Made by a program: the position numbers and the translations under genes. Shown here piece by piece: positions 54,991-63,335 of a DNA stretch of 64,000 nucleotides. The stretch is from Proteiniphilum saccharofermentans (GTDB lineage: Bacteria; Bacteroidota; Bacteroidia; Bacteroidales; Dysgonomonadaceae): NCBI RefSeq assembly GCF_900095135.1, contig NZ_LT605205.1, positions 2,852,001-2,916,000 on the forward strand, read 5' to 3'. How positions within the stretch are numbered: position 1 is the first letter of the stretch; every line of letters begins with the position of its first letter. Under the pieces are notes generated by a model, which was not told the DNA's origin, made no database searches, and saw only the letters and a list, made by a program, of their open reading frames with translations.

Positions 54991-55022
54991 ATCGTCACAT
55001 CATCACATCGTCACATCATCAC
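54991..55022. repeat. Perfect 16-bp tandem duplication at the rhomboid 3' end
   Basis: ATCGTCACATCATCAC occurs twice in direct succession (54991-55006 and 55007-55022). The rhomboid stop codon (55003-55005) lies inside the first unit, so the duplication forms the last residues (DDVTM) of that protein. Confidence 0.8.
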
Positions 55023-55659
55023 TGTCTTCCTCTTCCTCCCATACCACTTCAGGTTTCTGCGGACCCTGTTTGCGGAAAACAATAGCAAAAATGAGACCGC
55101 TAATGGCACCCGACAGATGTCCTTCCCATGAAATTGAAGTATCCACCATCTCCGTGATGGGAAAAATACTCCAGATAGTGCTTCCATAAATAAATGCAAC
55201 AATCAGGGAAACCGCGACCAAAGGGATATACTTCCTGAAAATTCCGCTAAAGAAGAGAAAGAAAAGGAGCCCAAACACAAGTCCGCTTGCACCCACATGA
55301 TAAGAGCCACGTCCGATGATCCATGTCAGAAATCCACTTGAAAGCCAGAGACAGATGAAAGCACCAAAAGCGATCTTACTGTAAAAATAGAACAAAAACC
55401 AGATCAATATCAGCAGAGGGAGCGTATTCGACAGCAAATGGGAAAAAGAGCTATGTATAAAAGGTGAAAAGATGATCCCCACCAAACCGTCAACAACTCC
55501 CGGCAATATCCCCAAACGTGAGAAGTCCCATGTAAACACCCCTGCATAGTCGACAATAAATGCCACCCAGACCAGGACGACAAACACAATGGCGGGCAGG
55601 AGAGCAAGCCGCGCCCGCTTCTTCTCTATATTGTACCATGATGAGTTATCGATATTCAT
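55003..55659 (-). CDS. Rhomboid family intramembrane serine protease
   Basis: 218 residues with six or so transmembrane helices. The catalytic Ser is in YHVGASGLVFGLLF and the catalytic His in WEGHLSGAISGLIFA, with the HSSFSHLLSNTLPLLIL segment (H..H/N) typical of the family. It cleaves membrane-spanning substrates within the bilayer. The acidic C-terminal tail (WEEEEDSDDVTM) ends within a 16-bp tandem repeat. It is a single gene, divergent from the glycogen operon. Confidence 0.92.
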   Translation of the reverse strand: MNIDNSSWYNIEKKRARLALLPAIVFVVLVWVAFIVDYAGVFTWDFSRLGILPGVVDGLVGIIFSPFIHSSFSHLLSNTLPLLILIWFLFYFYSKIAFGAFICLWLSSGFLTWIIGRGSYHVGASGLVFGLLFFLFFSGIFRKYIPLVAVSLIVAFIYGSTIWSIFPITEMVDTSISWEGHLSGAISGLIFAIVFRKQGPQKPEVVWEEEEDSDDVTM

Positions 55660-55695
55660 TTTCTGGAATATACCCTCTTTTTCATCTGTTTTTTA

Positions 55696-55703
55696 CAAAT
55701 ATA
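55696..55703 (-). promoter_or_regulatory. Candidate -7 element of the rhomboid gene
   Basis: Minus-strand TATATTTG, a perfect TAnnTTTG, lies 36 nt before the rhomboid ATG. The -33 element (CTTG or TGTG about 22-24 nt upstream) is weak. Confidence 0.45.
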
Positions 55704-55761
55704 CAAACTATTTTTTTCTCCCCCGCACAAGTGTAGAAAACCGAAAATTATTTATTCTTTG

Positions 55762-55793
55762 CTTGTAGATTAGATTTCATTTTATTATCTTTC
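55762..55793 (+). promoter_or_regulatory. Candidate promoter of the glycogen operon
   Basis: CTTG (55762-55765), a 20-nt spacer and TATCTTTC (55786-55793) approximate the Bacteroidetes consensus with one mismatch in each element. The implied start (about 55800) supports the ATG at 55835 over the GTG at 55805. Confidence 0.4.
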
Positions 55794-55834
55794 GCAGGAA
55801 TTAAGTGGCACATATTACCCTAAATTATACAACG

Positions 55835-57796
55835 ATGAGTTACTTGAAATTTGACAAAGACCTGATGATTAACCTGGAGTATTCTCTATACCGAAATGTT
55901 TTGAGAACAAACCGAAGGGGAGCTTATCAGAATACATCCATATCCGGCTGCAATACAACCAAATACCAGGGGCTTCTTGTAATGCCCGTACCTTACCTTG
56001 ACGATGAGAATCATCTCATCCTCTCCTCTTTTGATGAAACGGTAATACAGCACGGGGCAGAATTTAACCTCGGGATTCACCGCTATGCCGGCGACAATTA
56101 CAACCCGAAGGGACACAAATATATCCGGGAGTTCAACTGCGACAGCGTACCCAAAACTATCTACCGTGTGGGAGGGGTAATCCTTTCGAAGGAAATCATG
56201 TTCTCCTCGAAAGAGAACCGATTGATGATCCGCTATACGCTTTTAGACGCCCATTCCCCTACTACCATCCGTTTTAAACCTTTCCTGGCTTTTAGAAAGA
56301 TATCCCAACTCACACGGGAAAACGATCAGGTAGACAAATCCTACCGCGAAGTAGAAAACGGTATCAGTACCTGTATGTATTTCGGTTACCCCGAACTGTT
56401 CATGCAGTTCAATAAAAAACCGGAATTTGTCTATCATCCCGACTGGTATCGCGACATTGAGTATCTGCAAGATCTACAAAGCGGTGACACATTCCAGGAA
56501 GACCTTTATGTACCGGGCTACTTCGAAATGTCTATCACTAAAGGTGAAGAGATTATCTTCTCTACCGGAGATATTATGGTAGACACCTCTACCCTGGCAA
56601 AAGAGTTTGATTATGAAACACATAAGCGAACTCCACGCTCCAACTTCTATAACTGCCTCAAGAACTCAAGCCATCAGTTTTATTATATCCCTCAAAAGGA
56701 TGAATATTACCTTCTGGCGGGATATCCCTGGTTCAAAGTGCGTGCCCGTGACCAGTTCATTGCTCTTCCCGGTTGTACACTTTCGGTAGATAAACCGCAG
56801 GATTTTGAACTGATGATGGATACAGCCATTCCTCACTTGCGGGATTTTATGAAGGACAAGCCATCGAAAAGCTATCTGAAGCAGATAGACGATCCCGACG
56901 TATTACTATGGGTGATATGGGCGCTTCAGCAGTTCTGGAAAGAGAAGAAGGATATTTTCCTGGAGAAATACAGTGATTTCATAAATGAAATCATTGATTA
57001 TATAACCACAGGTAAGCATCCCAATCTGGTTCTGGATCAAGAGACCGAATTACTTTCCACCTACGGCCGTGATGTATCTGTCAGTTGGATGAATGCCTCC
57101 ATCGACGGCAAACCGGCCGTACCCAGATCAGGCTATCTGGTAGAATTTAACGCACTCTGGTACAATGCGTTGAAATTCTCAGAAGAAATAGCCCGGACAA
57201 AAAATAAAGATAAAGTGGCATCTGATTTTGAAGAACGTGCACGCTTAGCGGGTAATTCTTTTAAAGAACTCTTCCTCAATCCTGCCGGCTATCTTTATGA
57301 TTATGTCGACGGAAACTATAAAGATCCGGATGTACGCCCCAACATGCTCTTTGCCGTATCACTCCCTTATTCGCCTCTGGAAAGAGGACAAAAGAAATCA
57401 GTGATCGATTTTATCACCAAAGAACTGCTGGCCGCCTGTGGTATACGATCGCTTACCCCGAAAAGTGATAAATTCCGTCCCCATTACACAGGAACGGAGA
57501 ATGAAAAAAAATTCGCCTATTTCAACGGGATGTCTTTCCCATGGTTATTCGCCCACTATATTGAAGCTTATTTAAACCTGTTCCATATGAGTGGATTATC
57601 TCTGGCAGACAGGATCATGGTAGAAATGGAGGGGCAGATGCAGAACGACTGTATCGGTAGTATCTCGGAATTCTATGATTCACACCCACCATTCATTGCC
57701 CATGGAGGATATTCCTTTGCCATGAGTGTAGGTGAGTTGCTGAGGGCACAACGGATTATCAGTAGGTATAGTACTGAATTGGAAAACGGGAGATAG
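55835..57796 (+). CDS. Glycogen debranching enzyme (amylo-alpha-1,6-glucosidase family)
   Basis: The ATG at 55835 (MSYLKFDKDLMINLEYSLYRN) was preferred to the GTG at 55805. The 653-residue protein has the N-terminal beta-sandwich typical of bacterial debranching enzymes (NRRGAYQNTSISGCNTTKYQGLLV). The C-terminal (alpha/alpha)6 catalytic domain has YLLAGYPWFKVRARDQFIALPG, RDVSVSWMNASIDGKPAVPRSGYLVEFNALWYNAL and a SIGSISE-like end (DCIGSISEFYDSHPPF). It hydrolyses alpha-1,6 branch points of glycogen. It heads a three-gene cluster with a GT4 enzyme and a GH57 amylase, the standard glycogen set of Bacteroidales. Confidence 0.93.
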   Translation: MSYLKFDKDLMINLEYSLYRNVLRTNRRGAYQNTSISGCNTTKYQGLLVMPVPYLDDENHLILSSFDETVIQHGAEFNLGIHRYAGDNYNPKGHKYIREFNCDSVPKTIYRVGGVILSKEIMFSSKENRLMIRYTLLDAHSPTTIRFKPFLAFRKISQLTRENDQVDKSYREVENGISTCMYFGYPELFMQFNKKPEFVYHPDWYRDIEYLQDLQSGDTFQEDLYVPGYFEMSITKGEEIIFSTGDIMVDTSTLAKEFDYETHKRTPRSNFYNCLKNSSHQFYYIPQKDEYYLLAGYPWFKVRARDQFIALPGCTLSVDKPQDFELMMDTAIPHLRDFMKDKPSKSYLKQIDDPDVLLWVIWALQQFWKEKKDIFLEKYSDFINEIIDYITTGKHPNLVLDQETELLSTYGRDVSVSWMNASIDGKPAVPRSGYLVEFNALWYNALKFSEEIARTKNKDKVASDFEERARLAGNSFKELFLNPAGYLYDYVDGNYKDPDVRPNMLFAVSLPYSPLERGQKKSVIDFITKELLAACGIRSLTPKSDKFRPHYTGTENEKKFAYFNGMSFPWLFAHYIEAYLNLFHMSGLSLADRIMVEMEGQMQNDCIGSISEFYDSHPPFIAHGGYSFAMSVGELLRAQRIISRYSTELENGR

Positions 57797-57830
57797 GTTT
57801 TTAATGTGCCAATAAGAATAATATGCCAAT

Positions 57831-57860
57831 GAGATTGATAGAGATTGATAGAGATCGAGA
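57831..57860. repeat. Decamer tandem repeat GAGATTGATA
   Basis: Two exact copies and a third degenerate one (GAGATCGAGA) lie between the debranching and GT4 genes, followed by an AATTTTGAATTTTGAATTT run. The same spacer contains TTAATGTGCCAAT (57801-57813), found inverted at 7923-7935. Confidence 0.65.
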
Positions 57861-57904
57861 AGTTCAAAATCTTGAATTTTGAATTTTGAATTTAAAATAA
57901 ATAT

Positions 57905-59161
57905 ATGAAAGCATTAATGTTTGGCTGGGAATTCCCGCCACATATACTTGGGGGATTAGGTACGGCAAGTTACGGACTCACACGGGGGATGGCAAAGCAG
58001 GAAGATCTGGAGACCATTTTCGTGATTCCCAAGCCCTGGGGTGATGAGGACCAGAGTTTTATGAAGATTATAGGAGCCAACAACACCCCTATTGTCTGGC
58101 GGGATGTACCATGGGAAACAGTAAAACCACGACTGGAAAAATTCATGGATCCCCAGGAATACTACCGGTTGCGGGACAATATTTACGCCGATTTCAACTA
58201 TATGCATACAAACGACCTGGGATGCATCGAATTCTCAGGCAGGTATCCGAACAATATCCTGGAAGAAACCAATAACTATTCTATCGTGGCAGGAGTGATT
58301 GCCCGTACCTATGATTTTGATATCATCCATTCGCATGACTGGCTCACCTACCCTGCGGGACTCCATGCAAAAAGTGTTACCGGTAAACCATTGGTGATTC
58401 ATGTACACGCCACTGAATTCGATCGCAGCAGGGGCAAGCCCAATCCGATGGTGTATGGAATTGAAAAAGACGGAATGGATAACTGCAATCACATTATCTG
58501 TGTGAGCGATCTGACGCGGCGTACAGTCATTGAAAACTATCATCAGCCTCACTGGAAAGTAACCACTGTTCATAATGCCGTAGAACCGCTTAGTCCTGAA
58601 ATAGAAGCTATTGAACGAATTTCCGGTGTTTCAGAGAAAGTGGTTACCTTTTTAGGACGCATCACCATGCAGAAAGGACCCGAATTCTTCGTAGACGCCG
58701 CTACACAGGTAATTAAAAAGACCGATCATATCCGTTTTGTGATGGCGGGCAGCGGTGATATGATGGATCAGATGATCCGTCTGGTGGCCGACCGTGGTAT
58801 CGCACATAAATTTCATTTTACCGGCTTCCTTCGTGGTAAACAGGTATATGAAATGCTGAAGTCGAGCGATGTTTATGTAATGCCTTCCGTATCGGAACCC
58901 TTTGGGATATCGCCTCTCGAGGCAATGCAATGCGGTGTACCCAGTATTATCTCTTACCAGTCTGGTTGTTCAGAAATCCTTAATAATGTCATCAAGACCG
59001 ATTATTGGGACGTGGATGCGATGGCTGATGCAATCTACTCAATATGTACCTACCCTGCAATGGCAGAGCACCTGAAAGTAGAAGGAAAGATAGAAGTAGA
59101 CAATATAAAATGGGAAGATGCCGGATTAAAAGTCCGCCGGATTTACGACAGCCTTATGTAA
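57905..59161 (+). CDS. GT4 family glycosyltransferase, glycogen/maltodextrin-type synthase
   Basis: 418 residues with a GT-B fold. The start KALMFGWEFPPHILGGLGTASYGL contains the GGLG nucleotide-sugar loop of glycogen synthases. DIIHSHDWLTYPAG follows, and FLGRITMQKGPEFFVDA opens the C-terminal domain. The donor-binding E-x7-E motif lies in VSEPFGISPLEAMQCGVPSI (written as motif only). It probably elongates alpha-1,4-glucan from NDP-glucose in the cytosol. It sits between the debranching enzyme and the GH57 gene, 22 nt before the latter. Confidence 0.9.
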   Translation: MKALMFGWEFPPHILGGLGTASYGLTRGMAKQEDLETIFVIPKPWGDEDQSFMKIIGANNTPIVWRDVPWETVKPRLEKFMDPQEYYRLRDNIYADFNYMHTNDLGCIEFSGRYPNNILEETNNYSIVAGVIARTYDFDIIHSHDWLTYPAGLHAKSVTGKPLVIHVHATEFDRSRGKPNPMVYGIEKDGMDNCNHIICVSDLTRRTVIENYHQPHWKVTTVHNAVEPLSPEIEAIERISGVSEKVVTFLGRITMQKGPEFFVDAATQVIKKTDHIRFVMAGSGDMMDQMIRLVADRGIAHKFHFTGFLRGKQVYEMLKSSDVYVMPSVSEPFGISPLEAMQCGVPSIISYQSGCSEILNNVIKTDYWDVDAMADAIYSICTYPAMAEHLKVEGKIEVDNIKWEDAGLKVRRIYDSLM

Positions 59162-59183
59162 AATCAAGAAACAAACAAGAAAT

Positions 59184-60521
59184 ATGAAGACAATTTGCAT
59201 TTATTTCCAGCTCCATCAACCATTCCGGTTAAAGAGATACCGCTTTTTCAATATCGGCAGGGATCATTACTATTTCGATGACTATGCCAACGAAGATATA
59301 CTGCAACAGATTGCTACCCGATCGTACGTCCCTGCCAACCGCATGTTGCTCGATCTGGTCAATCAATATAAGGGAAAATTCAAAGTGGCTTTTTCTATCT
59401 CGGGTGTAGCCTTAGAACAACTCGAAATTTATGCACCGGAGGTGATAGACGGTTTTCGCGAACTGGCCAAAACCGGAAGTGTAGAATTTCTGACGGAAAC
59501 CTATGCCCATTCACTGGCCAGCCTTTACGACCCTGAAGAGTTCCGCAATCAGGTAAAACATCATTCCGATAGGATGGAGATGCTTTTTGAACAGAAGCCG
59601 ACCGTTCTCCGTAATACGGAACTGATCTACTCCGATGAGATTGCTGAGATGGTATATGATATGGGATATTCGAAAATGATCACCGAAGGTGCCAAACATA
59701 TATTGGGATGGAAGAGTCCTAATTATGTCTATCAGGCAGCCACACAACCAAAACTGAAATTGTTGCTCAAAAACAGTCGTTTCAGCGATGACATAGCCTA
59801 TCGTTTTTCGAATTATAGCTGGAATGAGTATCCGCTGACGGCAGAGAAGTTTATCTCATGGATAGCCGGTACTCCTGCCGAAGAAGAGGTGGTTAACCTC
59901 TTTATGAACTATGAAACACTCGGCAACCTCCAACCATCATACACCGGTATTTTCGAATTCTTTAAAGCAATGCCCCGCTTTGCTTTTGAGAACGGGATCG
60001 GATTTGCCACGCCAGGAGAGGCATTGGACATGCATAAACCCATTGGCGCCATCAACGTCCCCAATCCCATCTCATGGACGGATGAGGAGCGAGACCTGAG
60101 TGCATGGGTAGGAAACAAACTCCAAAAGAGCGCATTACAATCAATGTATGAAATAGGAGAAAGGGTTCGTTTATGTACTGACCGTCGCCTCAAACAGGAT
60201 TGGCTCTATTTGCAAACCAGCGACCATTTCCATTACATGTCTACCAAACATTTTGGGGGCGGACAAAGCCAGTTCAGCCCCTACATGTCGCCTTACGACG
60301 CTTTCAACAATTACATGAATGTGCTGAGTGATTTTATTGGCCGTGTAAAAGCGCAGTATCCCGATACAGTCGACAATGAAGAGTTGAACGCACTCCTTAC
60401 TACTATTCACAATCAGGAGATGGAGATTAAACGTCTTCAGGCCGAACTCAAGAAAGTGATTGGCACTAATGAAGAGATGTTAGTGGAAAAGAATCCAAAA
60501 GCACAAAAAGCGGAGAATTAA
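59184..60521 (+). CDS. GH57 family alpha-amylase/glucanotransferase
   Basis: 445 residues. GH57 conserved regions are visible: the HQP motif at 11-13 (FQLHQPFR), VEFLTETYAHSLASL with the candidate nucleophile Glu, EKPTVLRNTELIYSDEIA-type region, and FMNYETLG. The C-terminal 60 residues (NALLTTIHNQEMEIKRLQAELKK) form a coiled coil. These enzymes cleave or rearrange alpha-1,4-glucans with retention. Co-location with the debranching enzyme and GT4 indicates intracellular glycogen turnover. No signal peptide is present. Confidence 0.92.
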   Translation: MKTICIYFQLHQPFRLKRYRFFNIGRDHYYFDDYANEDILQQIATRSYVPANRMLLDLVNQYKGKFKVAFSISGVALEQLEIYAPEVIDGFRELAKTGSVEFLTETYAHSLASLYDPEEFRNQVKHHSDRMEMLFEQKPTVLRNTELIYSDEIAEMVYDMGYSKMITEGAKHILGWKSPNYVYQAATQPKLKLLLKNSRFSDDIAYRFSNYSWNEYPLTAEKFISWIAGTPAEEEVVNLFMNYETLGNLQPSYTGIFEFFKAMPRFAFENGIGFATPGEALDMHKPIGAINVPNPISWTDEERDLSAWVGNKLQKSALQSMYEIGERVRLCTDRRLKQDWLYLQTSDHFHYMSTKHFGGGQSQFSPYMSPYDAFNNYMNVLSDFIGRVKAQYPDTVDNEELNALLTTIHNQEMEIKRLQAELKKVIGTNEEMLVEKNPKAQKAEN

Positions 60522-60544
60522 ACATTCACTACTTTCAATTTAGT

Positions 60545-60583
60545 AAAAGGGTGAAACACATCTATCTGTGATCCACCCTTTTT
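60545..60583 (+). terminator. Bidirectional terminator between GH57 and rny
   Basis: AAAAGGGTG (60545-60553) pairs with CACCCTTTT (60574-60582), with an inner CACA...TGTG stem. T-runs flank both sides. It separates the convergent glycogen operon and rny. Confidence 0.75.
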
Positions 60584-60633
60584 CTGTGTAATGTCCGGAA
60601 AAGTAATCCAGACATTAAGTTATCCAATACTCT

Positions 60634-62163
60634 TTATTTCGCGTAACTTACCGCGCGGGTCTCACGAATGACCGTAATCTTCACCTGACCGGGATAGGTC
60701 ATTTCAGTTTGTATCTTGCGTGCAATTTCAGACGACAGTTTTTCAGTATCCTGATCGTCAATCTTGTCGGCCCCCACAATCACTCTTAACTCGCGTCCGG
60801 CTTGTATGGCGTATGTTTTCACTACACCCGGATACGAGAGCGCCAGTTGCTCAAGATCGTTCAACCGCTTGATATAGGCCTCTACGATCTCGCGGCGGGC
60901 ACCGGGACGCGCACCCGAAATAGCATCGCAGACCTGTACGATAGGCGCCAACAAACTTGTCATTTCAACTTCGTCGTGGTGAGCACCTATAGCATTGCAT
61001 ATATCAGGTTTTTCCTTAAATTTCTCAGCCAGCTTCATTCCCAGCACTGCGTGCGGCAATTCGGGTTCATCGTCGGGCACTTTTCCTATATCATGCAACA
61101 GTCCGGCACGTTTTGCTTTCTTGGGGTTCAATCCCAGTTCCGAAGCCATAATGGCACAAAGGTTAGCTACCTCACGGGAGTGTTGCAACAGGTTTTGCCC
61201 ATACGAAGAACGGTATTTCATCTTACCCACCATACGTACCAGTTCAGGATGTAAGCCATGCACACCTAAATCAATCACTGTACGTTTACCGGTCTCTACT
61301 ATCTCATCCTCAATCTGTTTCTTCACTTTCGATACCACTTCTTCAATTCGGGCAGGGTGAATACGTCCATCTGCAACCAATTGATGAAGTGATAAACGGG
61401 CAATCTCCCGACGGACAGGATCAAAGCCCGACAGTACAATTGCTTCAGGTGTATCATCTACAACGATCTCAACCCCTGTAGCAGCTTCCAAAGCACGAAT
61501 ATTACGTCCTTCACGCCCAATGATACGGCCTTTCACTTCATCGGAATCGATATGGAATACCGTGATGGCATTTTCGATAGAGGTTTCGGTCGCTACCCGT
61601 TGGATACTCTGGATAACAATACGTTTCGCCTCTTTATTAGCCGTCATTTTGGCCTCTTCCATGATTTCACTGATATAGGATTGTGCACCGGTTTTGGCCT
61701 CCTCTTTCAGAGATTCCACCAGCCGCTCTTTGGCTTCTTCAGCGGAAAGTCCGGAAATAGTTTCCAGCTTTTCTACCGACTGCCTGTGGAGACGCTCCAG
61801 CTCAGCCCCCTTTTTATCAATAAATTCCTGTTGGTTTGACAGATTCTGTTTAATTTCGTCCACCTCAGCCATCCTCTTATTCAGTTCCTCTTGCTTTTGA
61901 TTGAGCGTCATCTCACGCTGTTTCAACCGGTTCTCTGTAATCTGAATCTTGGACGTGCGGGCATTCGCCTGCTTCTCTGCTTCCGTCTTCATCAGAAGCG
62001 TCTCTTCCTTTGCTTCAAGTAATATCTTTTTCTTTATTACTTCAGCGTCTTTCTCCGCATCGCTCAAAATATTCTGAGCACGGGAGTTGGCCATCTTACC
62101 GGTTACGTACCAGGCGACAACCGCTCCGATCAGTAATCCGATAATACCTATTACTATTTCCAT
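60634..62163 (-). CDS. rny: Ribonuclease Y
   Basis: 509 residues, the normal length. An N-terminal membrane anchor ([19 protein letters not shown]) is followed by a long charged coiled coil (about 30-195), a KH domain ([21 protein letters not shown]) and an HD domain ([29 protein letters not shown]). The C-terminus has [16 protein letters not shown]. It is a membrane-bound endoribonuclease that initiates mRNA decay. It is downstream of zapA on the same strand across a 171-nt gap in which I recognise nothing. Confidence 0.97.
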   Translation of the reverse strand: MEIVIGIIGLLIGAVVAWYVTGKMANSRAQNILSDAEKDAEVIKKKILLEAKEETLLMKTEAEKQANARTSKIQITENRLKQREMTLNQKQEELNKRMAEVDEIKQNLSNQQEFIDKKGAELERLHRQSVEKLETISGLSAEEAKERLVESLKEEAKTGAQSYISEIMEEAKMTANKEAKRIVIQSIQRVATETSIENAITVFHIDSDEVKGRIIGREGRNIRALEAATGVEIVVDDTPEAIVLSGFDPVRREIARLSLHQLVADGRIHPARIEEVVSKVKKQIEDEIVETGKRTVIDLGVHGLHPELVRMVGKMKYRSSYGQNLLQHSREVANLCAIMASELGLNPKKAKRAGLLHDIGKVPDDEPELPHAVLGMKLAEKFKEKPDICNAIGAHHDEVEMTSLLAPIVQVCDAISGARPGARREIVEAYIKRLNDLEQLALSYPGVVKTYAIQAGRELRVIVGADKIDDQDTEKLSSEIARKIQTEMTYPGQVKITVIRETRAVSYAK

Positions 62164-62334
62164 ATTGTCTATTATTTAAATTGATTGTTATACACTTACC
62201 AAAAAAAGTTATTCTTTCTGATAAGGGATTTTATTCTACTTCTTATCACATAAAAAATCGCACTCAATTACACACATCACTCCGATGCATATAAATGGTG
62301 CGCCTACCATCCCATTGGTTAACAATAGGATCTA

Positions 62335-62637
62335 TTATTTTTTTAGATAATCATCCAACTCGCTTATCAGCGAATCTATTTTATCTTCAAAGGGTTTCGT
62401 ATTATTCTTATCTCCAAGAGAAAAATTTTCTGCCAATGCCTGAATGGCTGTCATCACCACAAAGTCTTGCGTTGTCATGCTGGAGTTCTCACCCCCATAC
62501 ACAACACGATATTGGTTTATTTTATTATTAATCTTTTTGGCGGCATCACGGAAAGCCTGTTCATCCGACCGTTTGATTTTCAGTGGATATTTTCTGCCGG
62601 CTATCTCTAATGTCAATAAAAATTTCTCGTCACCCAT
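62335..62637 (-). CDS. zapA: Cell division protein ZapA
   Basis: The ATG at 62637 was preferred over the GTG one codon upstream. The 100-residue protein has the N-terminal beta-hairpin LLTLEIAGRKYPLKIKRSDEQAFRDAAKKINNKI, then QDFVVMTAIQALAENFSLGD, then a C-terminal coiled coil, as in ZapA. It binds FtsZ and stabilises the Z-ring in the cytosol. It lies 20 nt after a small coiled-coil gene, an arrangement seen across Bacteroidales. Confidence 0.9.
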   Translation of the reverse strand: MGDEKFLLTLEIAGRKYPLKIKRSDEQAFRDAAKKINNKINQYRVVYGGENSSMTTQDFVVMTAIQALAENFSLGDKNNTKPFEDKIDSLISELDDYLKK

Positions 62638-62657
62638 CACATAAATTTTTCAGAAAA

Positions 62658-62948
62658 TTACTTCAATAAATTTATGCATTTATCAACTTCTCGCACCAGT
62701 TTCGACAATTTTTCCTTTGCACTATCCACATCTACTGAAGCAGCCGTGATAGTCCTCGCAATCTTCAAACTGTCATATTTTGCTTTTAACTGTTCCAACT
62801 CTTTTGCCGTCTCGTCAAGATGGATCCGGCCAGACTTGATTTCAGTCTTTAGTCGGGCATTCTCCTCCTTTAAAGAGTCACATAAAAACAACACCTGTTT
62901 TATTCGTACCTCCAGATCAACAAGCAGCTTATTATGTTCTTCAGCCAT
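62658..62948 (-). CDS. Small coiled-coil protein, possible ZapB-like division factor
   Basis: The ATG at 62948 was chosen; a GTG six codons upstream (62966) lies on the predicted transcript start. The 96-residue protein is nearly all helix: VDLEVRIKQVLFLCDSLKEENARLKTEI shows a ZapB-type heptad pattern, and a second helix covers the end. Its gene forms a pair with zapA, which suggests a role at the division septum. Sequence similarity to E. coli ZapB is limited to the coiled coil, so the name is by context. Confidence 0.7.
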   Translation of the reverse strand: MAEEHNKLLVDLEVRIKQVLFLCDSLKEENARLKTEIKSGRIHLDETAKELEQLKAKYDSLKIARTITAASVDVDSAKEKLSKLVREVDKCINLLK

Positions 62949-62967
62949 ATGCAAACAAAAACTCACG

Positions 62968-62999
62968 CAAATATAAGCATTGAAATGGAGTTTAACAAA
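62968..62999 (-). promoter_or_regulatory. Promoter of the zapB-like/zapA transcript
   Basis: On the minus strand TTTG (62996-62999), a 20-nt spacer and TATATTTG (62968-62975) match the Bacteroidetes consensus. The start codon follows 20 nt after the -7 element, giving a short leader. Confidence 0.65.
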
Positions 63000-63192
63000 T
63001 TAATTGTCTTTTATTTTGTATAGTGATGGTTTATTTTTTGTTTGGAATGAACTGCTAGTTAGCAATTATCAAACCGGCGCTACTCCGATAAATCGGGACA
63101 AGTTCCCGAAAAGCCGGGACAAGTTACCCCTGTTGTTGGGATTATCATTTCTTTAAACCAGTCAATATGCTCTTTTCAATTTGTTAATATTA

Positions 63193-63226
63193 TTTGTCCT
63201 GTTCTGCCTGGGATTTTGTACCTTTG
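63193..63226 (+). promoter_or_regulatory. Candidate promoter of the B3/B4-domain gene
   Basis: TTTG (63193-63196) and TACCTTTG (63219-63226) are separated by 22 nt. The -7 element is perfect and the spacing slightly long. It predicts a leader of about 100 nt. Confidence 0.5.
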
Positions 63227-63335
63227 AATTCATAGTTTGGGATTTGGGATATCAGCTTCGGGATCAATGACAGGGATACCAGTGATAAGTTGTCAATATG
63301 ACAATCCCCGTTATACTGTTAATTTAAAAAGATAA

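Larger units (their letters stand above)
62949..63335. other. Divergent intergenic region with two promoters and a CGGGACAAG repeat
   Basis: Besides the two promoters listed separately, 63088-63118 carries two copies of CGGGACAAGTT separated by a CCCGAAAAGC segment. Related words occur at 34590-34605 and 35605-35635. No gene or structured RNA was recognised. Confidence 0.4.

Noticed and set aside
62164-62334. Gap between zapA and rny as a possible 6S RNA site
   Set aside because: 6S RNA lies near zapA in some bacteria, but I could not see the long central-bulge hairpin here.
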